48,996 nt of DNA. It comes from an uncultured Alphaproteobacteria bacterium. GTDB taxonomy: Bacteria > Pseudomonadota > Alphaproteobacteria > Micavibrionales > Micavibrionaceae. Where the stretch lies: assembly GCA_937934135.1 (NCBI GenBank), contig CALHAW010000017.1:1-48996 (forward strand), written 5' to 3'. The notes below the pieces were generated by a model. It searched no databases, was not told the DNA's origin, and was given only the letters and a program-made list of their open reading frames with translations. This document shows, piece after piece, positions 34,598-43,298 of the stretch. The stretch's first letter is position 1. Every line of letters begins with the position of its first letter. The position numbers were made by a program, and so were the translations under genes.

Positions 34598-35707
34598 ATG
34601 GCAGCAAAAACAGCAGGCCTGCAAACTCATATTTGGAACAACAATCTCAAATCTATTGGGTTGTTGGGCTTTTACCCTTTTTTAATTTTGGGGATTGTCT
34701 GGGCGATTGGCGCGGCGCTCAGTTTTGTTGGTGCGCCCAACAACCAATCCGCCATTACGCTTGGTAATAATATAGTCGCCAATTATTGGCCATTGGTTTT
34801 ATCAGGTGTTGCGGTTTGGTTTGTCGGATCTTATTTCTTTCACACCAAAATGGTGCGGAAATTATCCCACTCCCACCCCGTCACACGCAAGGATGAACCC
34901 GCACTTTATAATCTATTAGAAAATTTATGCATCACGGCAGGGATGAAAATGCCGCGCCTTGAAATCATTGAAACCCATGCCCGTAATGCATTTGCCAGCG
35001 GCATAGATGATAAAAGCTTTACCGTAACCGTGACACGTGGCTTGCTTCAATCCCTTTCTAAAGATGAGGTCGAAGGCGTTTTGGCGCATGAACTCACTCA
35101 TATTCAAAACCGTGATGTACGGCTTTTGATTATTACGATTATCTTTACAGGAATGATTGGTTTTGCTGCGCAAATGGCATGGTCGCAAGTGCGCTATGGC
35201 TTATTGGTTCGCCGCCGCTCTAATAACATGGGAAGCAATAATAATAAGGGCAACGGTATGATAATCTTCCTTATTATCTTGGCCGTTCTTTGGATTGGGT
35301 ATTTTGCTACGCTTTTTACCCGCTTTGCCCTTTCACGGCGGCGGGAATATATGGCTGATGGTGGCGCGGTTCAACTGACCCGTAATCCAGATGCAATGAT
35401 GCGCGCACTGATGCGCATTGCCGGCAAAGACCAAATTCCCAAAATGCCCGGGGACGTTGCCATGATGTGTATTGAAAACCGCGTGCCGTTCATGGGTTTA
35501 TTTGCAACCCATCCACCGATTGAAAACCGTATTAAAATTTTATCTGAAACCACGGGATTCTCTATTCCAGACCTTCCGCAATTAAAACCTTTTTACGCAC
35601 CGCGCGTAGAACGTAAAGACGCACTCATCGCGCCACAAGATAAAAGGGATAATTGGGTCACCCGCCAGCGTTTTAAAAAACGCCGTACTGCCAACCCTTG
35701 GAAATAA
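34598..35707 (+). CDS. M48 family membrane metallopeptidase (HtpX-like)
   Basis: A 369-residue zinc protease with four predicted membrane segments (about residues 20-45, 60-80, 190-210 and 225-245). The catalytic motif HELTH is near residue 164 (GVLAHELTHIQNRD), and the third zinc ligand is probably the Glu in RREYMADGGAVQLTR near residue 249. HtpX-type enzymes degrade misfolded inner-membrane proteins. It is longer than E. coli HtpX (about 290 residues) because of N-terminal and C-terminal extensions, the latter strongly basic (RQRFKKRRTANPWK). It is the last gene of the methyltransferase-lemA-M48 operon. Confidence 0.92.
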   Translation: MAAKTAGLQTHIWNNNLKSIGLLGFYPFLILGIVWAIGAALSFVGAPNNQSAITLGNNIVANYWPLVLSGVAVWFVGSYFFHTKMVRKLSHSHPVTRKDEPALYNLLENLCITAGMKMPRLEIIETHARNAFASGIDDKSFTVTVTRGLLQSLSKDEVEGVLAHELTHIQNRDVRLLIITIIFTGMIGFAAQMAWSQVRYGLLVRRRSNNMGSNNNKGNGMIIFLIILAVLWIGYFATLFTRFALSRRREYMADGGAVQLTRNPDAMMRALMRIAGKDQIPKMPGDVAMMCIENRVPFMGLFATHPPIENRIKILSETTGFSIPDLPQLKPFYAPRVERKDALIAPQDKRDNWVTRQRFKKRRTANPWK

Positions 35708-35721
35708 ATAAAACGGGGACT

Positions 35722-36576
35722 TTAATACTCAATCTGCTTTGATATAGAAGGCAAAGAAGAGCTTTGACTTACATTATCACGCGTTGCGGGCGCAATATTA
35801 TAATCACTTGATACCTGACCAGAAGACAATGATTTAAAATCAACATCTGGGGTAATCGGCTCTTCCATTGGCGCAGCAATAATGGGTTGCTTCATTAACA
35901 TTGGGATCTCTGGTTCTTCAATAATAATATCTTGCCGTTTCACCTGCACTGGCTCGATTGGGGATTGCACGGATGATTTTTTCAAATCAATATCATGACG
36001 AAGCGCTCTAATATCTTGCGCTTTCGCGCCTTTAATAAAGTAATTTCCTGATTGTTCTGTCAATAAACGTGCGCCTGATTCAACATTACTGTAAGCCTGC
36101 AACATTAATTCGACATTTGGGTGTCCGTCATTTTCTGTCCCCCGTGGCTTACGTAACGCGCGCGCATTATACGCCATACCGTATGCCCCCGCTTTCATAT
36201 CAGAAATCGCATAACCCAAATCCCGCATAGAGGTCCGCAAGGCATTATCCACTGCATTATAAAACGGCGTTGGGTTTTCAGGTTTTAAAATATAAACGGG
36301 TTTTGGTGGAACACCAGCCCGCGCGGTTATTTTGCGCAACATATCATCAACCGCACGGTCCACATCAACCAAAGAAAGCGCCTGATTTTCAGGCGCGGCA
36401 ATATAAGTTGAAGAGAGGGGTACGCTATCTGCTGCGCTTACATCAACCGCATTTTTGACATTATGATGATGCGTATATCCACTTGGCATTGCATTTGGAT
36501 GGCCACAGGCACTTAATAACCCCGCACTCAAAAGCGAAACGCTAACGGATAAAATAGTCTTCGAATATATTTTCAT
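35722..36576 (-). CDS. Predicted lipoprotein, unknown function
   Basis: A 284-residue protein starting at ATG 36576 (an in-frame ATG also lies four codons upstream at 36588; GAGAG sits before 36576). The signal peptide ends in a lipobox, LLSAC, so the mature protein is lipid-anchored at its Cys. Residues 65-190 form a compact domain with YNAVDNALRTSMRDLGYAI and TEQSGNYFIKGAKAQDIRALR. The last 80 residues are a disordered Pro/Glu/Ser tail. I do not recognise the family. The lipoproteins known from Dot/Icm systems (DotC, DotD) are encoded elsewhere in the window. It converges on the M48 peptidase gene. Confidence 0.7.
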   Translation of the reverse strand: MKIYSKTILSVSVSLLSAGLLSACGHPNAMPSGYTHHHNVKNAVDVSAADSVPLSSTYIAAPENQALSLVDVDRAVDDMLRKITARAGVPPKPVYILKPENPTPFYNAVDNALRTSMRDLGYAISDMKAGAYGMAYNARALRKPRGTENDGHPNVELMLQAYSNVESGARLLTEQSGNYFIKGAKAQDIRALRHDIDLKKSSVQSPIEPVQVKRQDIIIEEPEIPMLMKQPIIAAPMEEPITPDVDFKSLSSGQVSSDYNIAPATRDNVSQSSSLPSISKQIEY

Positions 36577-36670
36577 GTTATCTCTCATATAATCTTTTGT
36601 CTTATTATTCTCTACCTGATTATTACCTTAATTCTTATTAAGTGTATCAGGATCAATTCATTTCCCAACC

Positions 36671-37459
36671 TTAAACATCTAAATATTTCGCAATCCACGG
36701 CGATGGGCGGATCGTTTTATAAAGCCGCTTAATAAGCGGTACTTTATCACACCAAATCCCTTTAATTGCATCGGTCGCTTTTGGATCACCATGAAAAACC
36801 AAAATACGGGCATCGCCCTTCATGGTTGGCATTATAAAGGCACGCTTATACCACACAGGCAAACAGTTAAATTTAAAACTCTGCACCCATTCTGCTGGCC
36901 AAAAATTTAATTTTCCTGTTTTTTCTATCACTTTGTAAGAAAGATATTCTTGACTGGCTGTGCCAAATTTTTCAATCCAGCGCTTTGGCTCTGCTTCAAA
37001 ATCTGCCTTCACATATCCCAAAGTTCCCACAACCCATGAATAACAAGACGCCTGCCCTACATGGTTGCCCTTGGTATTCCAATCATTAATGGTTATAAAT
37101 TCATCGGCCTTCGGGTAATCAAACAACGCCTCTAAACTCCCCGTGATTACTACATCTAAATCAAGGAAGAACACACGCTCCCCCGTTAATCCACCCAGCG
37201 CATCATCACATAACGCCGCCTCTTTTTTATAATAAAAGCGGTTATCTTCTGGCGCGACATTTAAAACAGGCAGGGGTCTCACGATGATATTTTCATCAAA
37301 ATTAGTTGAATCATCAGTAAAGCAGAAAAATTGAAGGTCATAAGCACCGCAATTATGACGCGCCATCCGATAAAGCGTGTTCACATCATCTGCGCTATAT
37401 TTCGTTCCCCATTTAATGCAGATCACATTTGCCGTCATGGACTCCATGGTTTTTCCCAT
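36671..37459 (-). CDS. Glycosyltransferase, GT-A fold (GT8-like)
   Basis: A 262-residue soluble protein with a GT-A layout: NVICIKWGTKYSADDVNTLYRM near the N-terminus (sugar-nucleotide region), then ERVFFLDLDVVITG with the DxD metal motif, and later ILVFHGDPKA, the His-Gly motif seen in GT8 enzymes. It would transfer a sugar to an envelope polysaccharide or protein; donor and acceptor are unknown. ATG 37459 has AAGGAG ten bases upstream. A 278-base non-coding gap separates it from the divergent LapG-like gene. Confidence 0.8.
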   Translation of the reverse strand: MGKTMESMTANVICIKWGTKYSADDVNTLYRMARHNCGAYDLQFFCFTDDSTNFDENIIVRPLPVLNVAPEDNRFYYKKEAALCDDALGGLTGERVFFLDLDVVITGSLEALFDYPKADEFITINDWNTKGNHVGQASCYSWVVGTLGYVKADFEAEPKRWIEKFGTASQEYLSYKVIEKTGKLNFWPAEWVQSFKFNCLPVWYKRAFIMPTMKGDARILVFHGDPKATDAIKGIWCDKVPLIKRLYKTIRPSPWIAKYLDV

Positions 37460-37582
37460 AGCTTTAGCGCTCCTTTTACCCTTTTTAAAGCCTTACGGCA
37501 TCTTATGTTTAAGATAACTTAACCTTTTACACAAGCTTGCATAAAATATATTTTCTTATTAAGTCATTCATTTTGTTATATT

Positions 37583-37698
37583 TTTTACCTAATAATTAAA
37601 AATAGAGTACCGCTTTTTCAGGTAAAATACATCAATTAAATAAAATTATGTCTTTTGTTAAGTATGCAGTAACCATTTGTTGAGATAATAAATACTTA
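37583..37698. promoter_or_regulatory. Inverted repeats in the glycosyltransferase/LapG gap
   Basis: The AT-rich 278-base gap holds two spaced inverted repeats: TTTTACCT (37583-37590) with AGGTAAAA (37620-37627), and TAAGTAT (37659-37665) with ATACTTA (37692-37698). Both are possible protein-binding sites or hairpins. The second would lie in the leader of the LapG-like gene. I see no clear -35/-10 pair and no riboswitch. Confidence 0.35.
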
Positions 37699-37737
37699 GG
37701 GAATACAAATATTTAAAAGGGTTAGGGTAAAATCGTT

Positions 37738-38697
37738 ATGAAAAACGTAAATAGTCACACGGGTCATCGCACAGGAATTTTTTCAACAATCAAAGCGCGC
37801 TTTAAAAAGAACCGCCTTGGTGAATTGCTTGTCTTGGATGGCGTATTATCCCCCCAACAACTCCACACTGCCCTTCGGAATAGCCGGGAACAAGGTGTTC
37901 AATTAGGGCGTTTTCTTGTCGAAGATAACCTTGTTTCTAAAAATGTTATTCGCCGCACGCTAATAGAACAATTTGCCCTTCGTTGCTCAATGGCGGCGGT
38001 CGCAATCGTCATTTCATGCGCATCAATGGGGTTTTCAAAACAGGCGCGCGCAGGACAAGTTCTCGATGTGCCGGGCCAAATCTCACTCGTACAAAGCTCT
38101 TTCGAAAAGGCGAGCTACCACCCAAAATTATTCGGATCAAAAGAAAAGCGCTCGACCTCCCTCAAAGCTTTTACAAAATGGACAGGTATGTTTGAACGCT
38201 TTAATGCCTCTTTAAATTCTGCCAGCGGGCAGGGCGAAGTCGCGCAATTAAAACGCCAACTTGAAACATTAAAAGGGCTACCGCTTGATCAAATGGCATC
38301 CAGCGTTAATTCAATGATGAACGCAAAAAGATATGTTACCGATAACCGTAACTATGGACAAAATGATTACTGGGCCACGCCTGTTGAATTTCTTCAGCGC
38401 GGTGGCGATTGTGAAGATTTCGCCATTGCGAAATATACGGCGCTTCGTGCGTTGGGCGTGCCAGAAAACAGATTACGCGTTGCGATTGTCCAAGATCTAC
38501 AAAAAAATATCCCGCACGCTATTTTGATCGTTTACACAGACAAAGGGCCTCTTATTCTTGATAACCAAATTAAAACAGCCATTAACGCAACACGCGTTAG
38601 CCATTATAAGCCTATTTTCTCTATCAATCAGGATGCATGGTGGCTTCATACTGCGCCAAAAGGAAACGTAACACGCGTTGCTTCTGCTGCAAGATAA
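37738..38697 (+). CDS. LapG-like cysteine protease with MshEN-like N-terminal module
   Basis: A 319-residue protein in three parts. Residues 26-79 match the MshEN pattern (RLGELLVLDGVLSPQQLHTAL, then QLGRFLVEDNLVSKNVIRRTLIEQ), the N-terminal domain of type II/IV pilus ATPases that can bind c-di-GMP. Residues 83-99 form a membrane segment. Residues 105-310 are a bacterial transglutaminase-like cysteine protease (LapG family) with the triad Cys225 (GGDCED), His260 (PHAIL) and Asp275 (LDNQ). LapG cleaves surface adhesins in the periplasm and is normally held back by LapD in response to c-di-GMP. The fusion suggests control within one chain. A terminator follows at 38725. Confidence 0.85.
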   Translation: MKNVNSHTGHRTGIFSTIKARFKKNRLGELLVLDGVLSPQQLHTALRNSREQGVQLGRFLVEDNLVSKNVIRRTLIEQFALRCSMAAVAIVISCASMGFSKQARAGQVLDVPGQISLVQSSFEKASYHPKLFGSKEKRSTSLKAFTKWTGMFERFNASLNSASGQGEVAQLKRQLETLKGLPLDQMASSVNSMMNAKRYVTDNRNYGQNDYWATPVEFLQRGGDCEDFAIAKYTALRALGVPENRLRVAIVQDLQKNIPHAILIVYTDKGPLILDNQIKTAINATRVSHYKPIFSINQDAWWLHTAPKGNVTRVASAAR

Positions 38698-38724
38698 GCC
38701 ATAGTTTCATAATTTTCTTCAAAG

Positions 38725-38748
38725 ACGCGCTTATTGGCGCGTTTTTTT
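38725..38748 (+). terminator. Rho-independent terminator after LapG-like gene 1
   Basis: ACGCGC (38725-38730), a six-base loop and GCGCGT (38737-38742) are followed by seven T. The stem can be extended by A-T pairs on the 5' side. It lies 28 bases after the stop of the MshEN/LapG gene and separates it from the second LapG-like gene. Confidence 0.85.
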
Positions 38749-38840
38749 GCAATATCTGCCTTTAATTGCGATAATCTATTGACGCTTCTTATTTATTTCG
38801 CTAAGTCTGGTTTACGTAAATAATTTAAGGCGTTTATTCA

Positions 38841-39515
38841 GTGTTTTATCGATATTTCTTTATGTTTCAAATCTGTGCCATGATCTGTGTTGTTGCACCA
38901 ACGCCGTCACACGCCAGCGCAGAAGATATATTTGAAGCAAAAGGAAAGCTTTCCGCCCCTATGGCCGCCCTTAAGCCATGGCAGAAAATGATGAAAAGCT
39001 TTGCCACAAATATTAAAAAAACACCGTCTGATAATACCCGTGTTTGGAATGACTTTATGCGCTCCATTGAGCATGATTCAACACCGCGCCAAATTTTAAA
39101 AGTAAATCTATGGTTCAATGCCTTTCCTTATAAACGGGATGATTACCTATACGGTAAAAGCGACCATTGGGCCAGCCCGACAGAATTTTTAGAATATGGT
39201 GGGGATTGTGAAGATTATACCATCATTAAATATATCACACTACGCTTGCTTGGTCTGCCCGCAGAATCAATGAAAATCGCAATGGTTTATGATGTATTTA
39301 GTGGCACAGACCATGCTTTATTAATCGTTAAACATGACGATGAAACTTACGTGCTAGATAACCGCGAAAACCTGACTATTCCGGCAAACTATACCGCGCG
39401 ATATAAACCCCATTATGTTTTTAATGAGGAACAATTCTGGACTTATGACAGCCCCTTAATGGCTAGAAAAATTCGTAAAGATAACAATGATCAGGTTCTC
39501 ACAGGAAATCAATAA
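38841..39515 (+). CDS. LapG-like periplasmic cysteine protease, second copy
   Basis: A 224-residue paralog of the preceding protease, without the MshEN module. A signal peptide covers about residues 1-27 (MFQICAMICVVAPTPSHASA). The triad is Cys123 (YGGDCEDY), His158 (TDHALL) and Asp173 (LDNRE). Start GTG 38841 has AAGG ten bases upstream; ATG 38862 is an alternative that still leaves a signal peptide. The upstream gap has a possible promoter (TTGACG, 17 bases, TAAGTC) and one TTAAGGCG like the repeats near dotP. With a free periplasmic form and a tethered form encoded side by side, the two may cut the same adhesin or different ones. Confidence 0.87.
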   Translation: MFYRYFFMFQICAMICVVAPTPSHASAEDIFEAKGKLSAPMAALKPWQKMMKSFATNIKKTPSDNTRVWNDFMRSIEHDSTPRQILKVNLWFNAFPYKRDDYLYGKSDHWASPTEFLEYGGDCEDYTIIKYITLRLLGLPAESMKIAMVYDVFSGTDHALLIVKHDDETYVLDNRENLTIPANYTARYKPHYVFNEEQFWTYDSPLMARKIRKDNNDQVLTGNQ

Positions 39516-39518
39516 TCT

Positions 39519-40937
39519 TTATTCCACATCCGCAATTCGTAAAACATTCGTCGTTCCACTCACCCCAAATGGCACGCCCGCAGTAAGAACAATTTTATTC
39601 CCTGCTTGGGCGTATCCATGTTCAACCACAAGGGAAACTGCGCGTTCTACCGTTTCGGCAAAGCTTGAAACATCCTCTACCAACAGGGTTCTCACCCCAT
39701 AAGATAACATTAAACGCCGCGCCGTTTTTTCATTTTGGGTCAAACATAAAATTGGCATATCGGGGCGTTGCCGCGCCGTTCTTAACGCGGTTGATCCAGA
39801 TGTTGTATAATTAATAATGGCTGCTGCTTGGATGTCTTCTGCCACATAAGTTGCCGCTACGGTAATCGCATCGGATGAATCACTTTGCGTTTCTGGATGG
39901 TCAGATTCCATGATCATTTTATAATTTGGATCGGCTTCGGTACGTTCACAAATACGATTCATAATACTCACCGCTTCAATGGGGTATGCCCCTACCGCTG
40001 TCTCGGCGGATAACATCACTGCGTCCGCACCATCATAAACCGCGGTCGCTACATCAGATGCCTCGGCGCGCGTAGGGCGTGCATTATCAATCATCGATTC
40101 TAACATTTGCGTTGCCACAATAATGGGCTTTCCTGCATGGCGGACTTGACGGACAATACGTTTTTGCGTGGCAGGAACATCTTCGGGTGGAATTTCAACA
40201 CCCAAATCACCGCGCGCCAACATAATACCATCAACAATTTTAAGGATCTGATCCATGCATTCTAATGCGGATGGTTTTTCAATTTTCGCCATAAGCGCGG
40301 CGCGCCCATCTATCAACGCTTTGGCCTCAATCACATCTTCTGGACGCTGAACAAAGCTCTGCCCAATCCAGTCAACACCCATATCCAGCGCGGCTGTTAA
40401 ATCTTCTCTATCTTTTTTCGTAAGCGCCGCAATCGGCAAAACCACGCCCGGTAAATTAAAGCCCTTATGATTAGAAAGGCCTGATCCGCTAATGACTTTT
40501 GTACTCAGACTATCTTTATTTTTACCCGTGATCTGTACGCGCACTTTTCCATCATCAAGAAAAATTTCATCACCTTCACTTAACGCATCAATCACTTCAG
40601 GGTGGGGCAAACATACACGGTTTTCATTCCCTGCCGCCGCATCCAGATCAAATGTAAATTCCTGCCCAACGTTAAGGGTGACGGCATCTTTTTCAAATGT
40701 TCCAATCCGTAATTTTGGTCCCTGTAAATCTGCCAAAAGCGCAATGGGGCGCTTATGCTTCTTCTCCATCATGCGTGCAATTTCTACATTGCGTGCATGG
40801 TCTTCGTGACTACCATGGGAAAAATTAAGGCGAAACATATCAACACCCGCTTCGAATAATTTTTCCATCATATCAGGCGGCGCACTGGCGGGGCCTAATG
40901 TTGCAACTATTTTTGTCTGTCTATATCTGCGAATCAT
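39519..40937 (-). CDS. pyk: Pyruvate kinase
   Basis: About 472 residues, normal length. It converts phosphoenolpyruvate and ADP to pyruvate and ATP. Visible blocks are TKIVATLGPAS at the N-terminus, MFRLNFSHG, LADLQGPKLRIG, the active-site signature KIEKPSAL with its Lys, IMLARGDLGVE and IVATQMLESMI. The frame extends to 40988, but ATG 40937 (MIRRYRQTKIVA) matches the family N-terminus. It converges on the second LapG-like gene with only three bases between the stops. Confidence 0.97.
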   Translation of the reverse strand: MIRRYRQTKIVATLGPASAPPDMMEKLFEAGVDMFRLNFSHGSHEDHARNVEIARMMEKKHKRPIALLADLQGPKLRIGTFEKDAVTLNVGQEFTFDLDAAAGNENRVCLPHPEVIDALSEGDEIFLDDGKVRVQITGKNKDSLSTKVISGSGLSNHKGFNLPGVVLPIAALTKKDREDLTAALDMGVDWIGQSFVQRPEDVIEAKALIDGRAALMAKIEKPSALECMDQILKIVDGIMLARGDLGVEIPPEDVPATQKRIVRQVRHAGKPIIVATQMLESMIDNARPTRAEASDVATAVYDGADAVMLSAETAVGAYPIEAVSIMNRICERTEADPNYKMIMESDHPETQSDSSDAITVAATYVAEDIQAAAIINYTTSGSTALRTARQRPDMPILCLTQNEKTARRLMLSYGVRTLLVEDVSSFAETVERAVSLVVEHGYAQAGNKIVLTAGVPFGVSGTTNVLRIADVE

Positions 40938-41115
40938 GAAAATAATTATATCATCACAATCACAGTTGGCACGCACCCCAAAAATCATTTATAATCATAA
41001 GAGGTCTTTCAGTGCTTTTTCAGTTTGTTTTCTGGAAAGGCACAAACGACGACGAATAAATATACTATTTTAGGAGCGCGGCAACACCGCCAGAGAACAA
41101 AATGGAAAGACAGCT

Positions 41116-41535
41116 ATGTCAAAAGTAATCGCCGCCTGTTTAATGCTCGCCGCCCAAACATATTCCGTCCCGCCCGCCGTACTTGTGGGTATTTATCAGG
41201 TGGAAGGCGGCGCACCGGGGCAGGCCGTGGGACCGAATAAAAACGGCTCTTATGACCTTGGCCCCATGCAAATCAACACAGTTTGGATTCCAGAGATGGC
41301 GGATAAATGGGGCGTCAGCAATAATACAGCTCTTCAAATGATAAAGGATGACCCCTGTACCAATATGGGAGTGGCCGCCTCCATATTGCGCGGGCATATC
41401 AATGAAACAGGGAATTTGTCCGAGGCCATCGCTCATTATCACTCCAAAACCCCCAGCTATGGCGGGCGGTATCAGGCCAAAGTTATCACCGCCATGCGGG
41501 ATAAAGGCCTCCTACAAGACGACGCCACAAAGTAG
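41116..41535 (+). CDS. VirB1-like lysozyme/lytic transglycosylase
   Basis: A 139-residue protein that is essentially one SLT/lysozyme domain. It has IYQVEGG with catalytic Glu30, then GSYDLGPMQINTVWIPEMA (the Gly-Pro-Met-Gln-Ile-Asn block) and EAIAHYHSKTPSYGGRYQAKV. This is the size and layout of VirB1/IagB-type enzymes that open peptidoglycan for secretion machines. The N-terminus is only weakly hydrophobic and starts directly with the first domain helix, so no signal peptide is clear and its export route is uncertain. GGAAAG precedes the ATG. It overlaps the end of the opposite-strand gene at 41486 by 50 bases. Confidence 0.88.
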   Translation: MSKVIAACLMLAAQTYSVPPAVLVGIYQVEGGAPGQAVGPNKNGSYDLGPMQINTVWIPEMADKWGVSNNTALQMIKDDPCTNMGVAASILRGHINETGNLSEAIAHYHSKTPSYGGRYQAKVITAMRDKGLLQDDATK

Positions 41536-42622
41536 GGGGATGTTTTTGATAAACATGTTCAAATGCCGCCGCCATTTTTTCTTCTGCGGCGTGTTGTGCT
41601 GTTAAAAATTCTTTAAACTGCGCACCGTCATACCCAAAATGCGATAAAGTCGCTTGAAGATACTCTCTCTCTAAAGTTGGGCAATAACCTCTAACCTTAC
41701 GATTAAATTCCCTCCCCGGTAAAAAATGAGGGCGAATAGAGGGGAGGCTTTTTGCTTCATCTGGCATATCATTCTCAAAGTGGTCTTGATCAAAAATAGG
41801 CGCGATAGTCTTTTTACCAGCCGCCAAGGCCATAAACATCATGCTCTTTTCATAATGAAAAACGCCTTTCTCCCCTGCAACATGATTTAGGCCTACTTGT
41901 TGCAATGCCCCCATTTTTTCAACCATATATTGGTTGCGCCTTTTCATCCCCTCTTGGAAAGTCGATTTAATATTTAATAGGCGCCTTTGATCCATTAAAT
42001 CCCCATACACATTTTCATCATGATCGTTCAACATCGTTAATAATTCATTTTGTTTAACGGCATAAAATGCCCATTGATTTGAAAGCGGGCTGAAGAGCAT
42101 ATAATTACTAGCTAATGAGACATCATGATCATTCAATCCTGTTTTAACTAATGCTTTTTGATAAAAAGAATAGTCCGTCTGTTTTACATCTTTCCTTTTC
42201 TCTACAAAGGCCCAAAGATCAAACTGAAGCAACAAGAAATTAGAGGGGGCTTCAATCCCTAAATCTTCATCTTGATGCAATGCCAATAAAGATTGTACCA
42301 AATTGTGGGCGGTGACAGTATGGATTTCACCCAGTAAAACATGGTCTGGGTTTACCTGTTTTGCCCACTCATCCGTCCATAAAACGGCATTTCCAACTAA
42401 TTGCGCGGTTAATTCTGCTTCCTCATCCAATGCTCTATCACTGGGTCTTGGGTTTGTAATAAGCCTCTTAAGACGCTGACGCATGCCCTCAATCTCACTT
42501 TTATCAACCCACATCAAACTTGGCTTAAATGGCGTGTTACAGTCACCTTTAACAGATATAATGTCCCCACCTAAAACGGAAGGCCCTGTTACAGGCGTTA
42601 TGGTGGTTTGAATGTTGCTCAT
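41486..42622 (-). CDS. Unknown soluble protein with LLGExH motif
   Basis: A 378-residue protein I cannot place firmly. It has no signal peptide or membrane segment. The segment HVLLGEIHTVTAHNLVQSLL near residue 95, and HVAGEKGVFHYEKSMMFMALAAG near residue 250, resemble the Gly-Glu-x-His motifs of the ChaN/EreA/TraB-like hydrolase fold, but the match is weak. Its last 17 codons overlap the lysozyme gene on the other strand. It starts 153 bases from the divergent dotD. Location next to dotD and lack of an export signal would suit a Dot/Icm substrate or a local cytoplasmic factor; neither is shown. Confidence 0.6.
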   Translation of the reverse strand: MSNIQTTITPVTGPSVLGGDIISVKGDCNTPFKPSLMWVDKSEIEGMRQRLKRLITNPRPSDRALDEEAELTAQLVGNAVLWTDEWAKQVNPDHVLLGEIHTVTAHNLVQSLLALHQDEDLGIEAPSNFLLLQFDLWAFVEKRKDVKQTDYSFYQKALVKTGLNDHDVSLASNYMLFSPLSNQWAFYAVKQNELLTMLNDHDENVYGDLMDQRRLLNIKSTFQEGMKRRNQYMVEKMGALQQVGLNHVAGEKGVFHYEKSMMFMALAAGKKTIAPIFDQDHFENDMPDEAKSLPSIRPHFLPGREFNRKVRGYCPTLEREYLQATLSHFGYDGAQFKEFLTAQHAAEEKMAAAFEHVYQKHPPTLWRRLVGGLYPAWR

Positions 42623-42775
42623 GTGTATTGAAGTAACATATCATTTAAATTATGTAAATATAAAAAGCACGTAACTTGTCCATAAATATTCATATATTTT
42701 GAACGGTTCTTGTCCTTACGCTTGGTAGCGTTTAGACTCAACAAATAACTTAATGACGATTCGGCATTGATATTC

Positions 42776-43291
42776 ATGATTTTGAAACCGCTCTCTCTTT
42801 TATTGGCTAGTTCTTTGGCTTTTGGCGTGTCTGCCTGCAGCCATTTTCCTACCCAAAAAACACAACCGCGTGACCCACAAGTGGTGACAGAGCCGGACCG
42901 CGTCTCCCTTATGCTGGCCGATGCAGCGGATAAAGCATCCAACGCGCTGGAAACCCTTGCCGCCGTGGAGCAAGCCAAAGCCCCTGGCGTTTCTATTCAA
43001 CCCGTCAGCAACGCCCCTTCTGAATTGATGCGCGCCATGACAATCACATGGCTTGGCCCTGCGGAAGGGTTGCTAAAACGCACCGCAGACCGCGCAGGCT
43101 ATACCTATCTGACGATTGGGGATGAGCCACCAACACCGCTTACCGTCAATATCGATGCAGAAAATAAGCCTGTAATCGATATTCTGCGCGATGTGGGTTT
43201 ACAGCTTGGTGTACGCGCCGACGTGAAAGTAGATAGTGAGCGCCGCATGGTTGAACTTCATTACGCCCCCATCACTGGTTTAGGGAGGTAA
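42776..43291 (+). CDS. dotD: Dot/Icm outer-membrane lipoprotein DotD
   Basis: A 171-residue lipoprotein. The frame opens at TTG 42767, but ATG 42776 gives a standard signal (LSLLLASSLAFGVSAC) with its lipobox Cys. The C-terminal 90 residues (MTITWLGPAEGLLKRTADRAGYTYLTIG to VELHYAPI) form the DotD domain, related to the N0 domain of secretins. DotD guides DotH into the outer-membrane ring. It is the first gene of dotD-dotC-dotB and ends inside the hairpin that covers the dotC ribosome-binding site. Confidence 0.93.
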   Translation: MILKPLSLLLASSLAFGVSACSHFPTQKTQPRDPQVVTEPDRVSLMLADAADKASNALETLAAVEQAKAPGVSIQPVSNAPSELMRAMTITWLGPAEGLLKRTADRAGYTYLTIGDEPPTPLTVNIDAENKPVIDILRDVGLQLGVRADVKVDSERRMVELHYAPITGLGR

Positions 43292-43298
43292 TCTCCCC
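43283..43298 (+). promoter_or_regulatory. Hairpin over the dotC ribosome-binding site
   Basis: GGGAG (43283-43287), a five-base loop and CTCCC (43293-43297) fold into a hairpin that contains the Shine-Dalgarno of dotC and sits one base before its ATG at 43299. The dotD stop codon (43289-43291) is in the loop. Ribosomes finishing dotD would open the hairpin, so dotC translation should depend on dotD translation. Confidence 0.6.
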
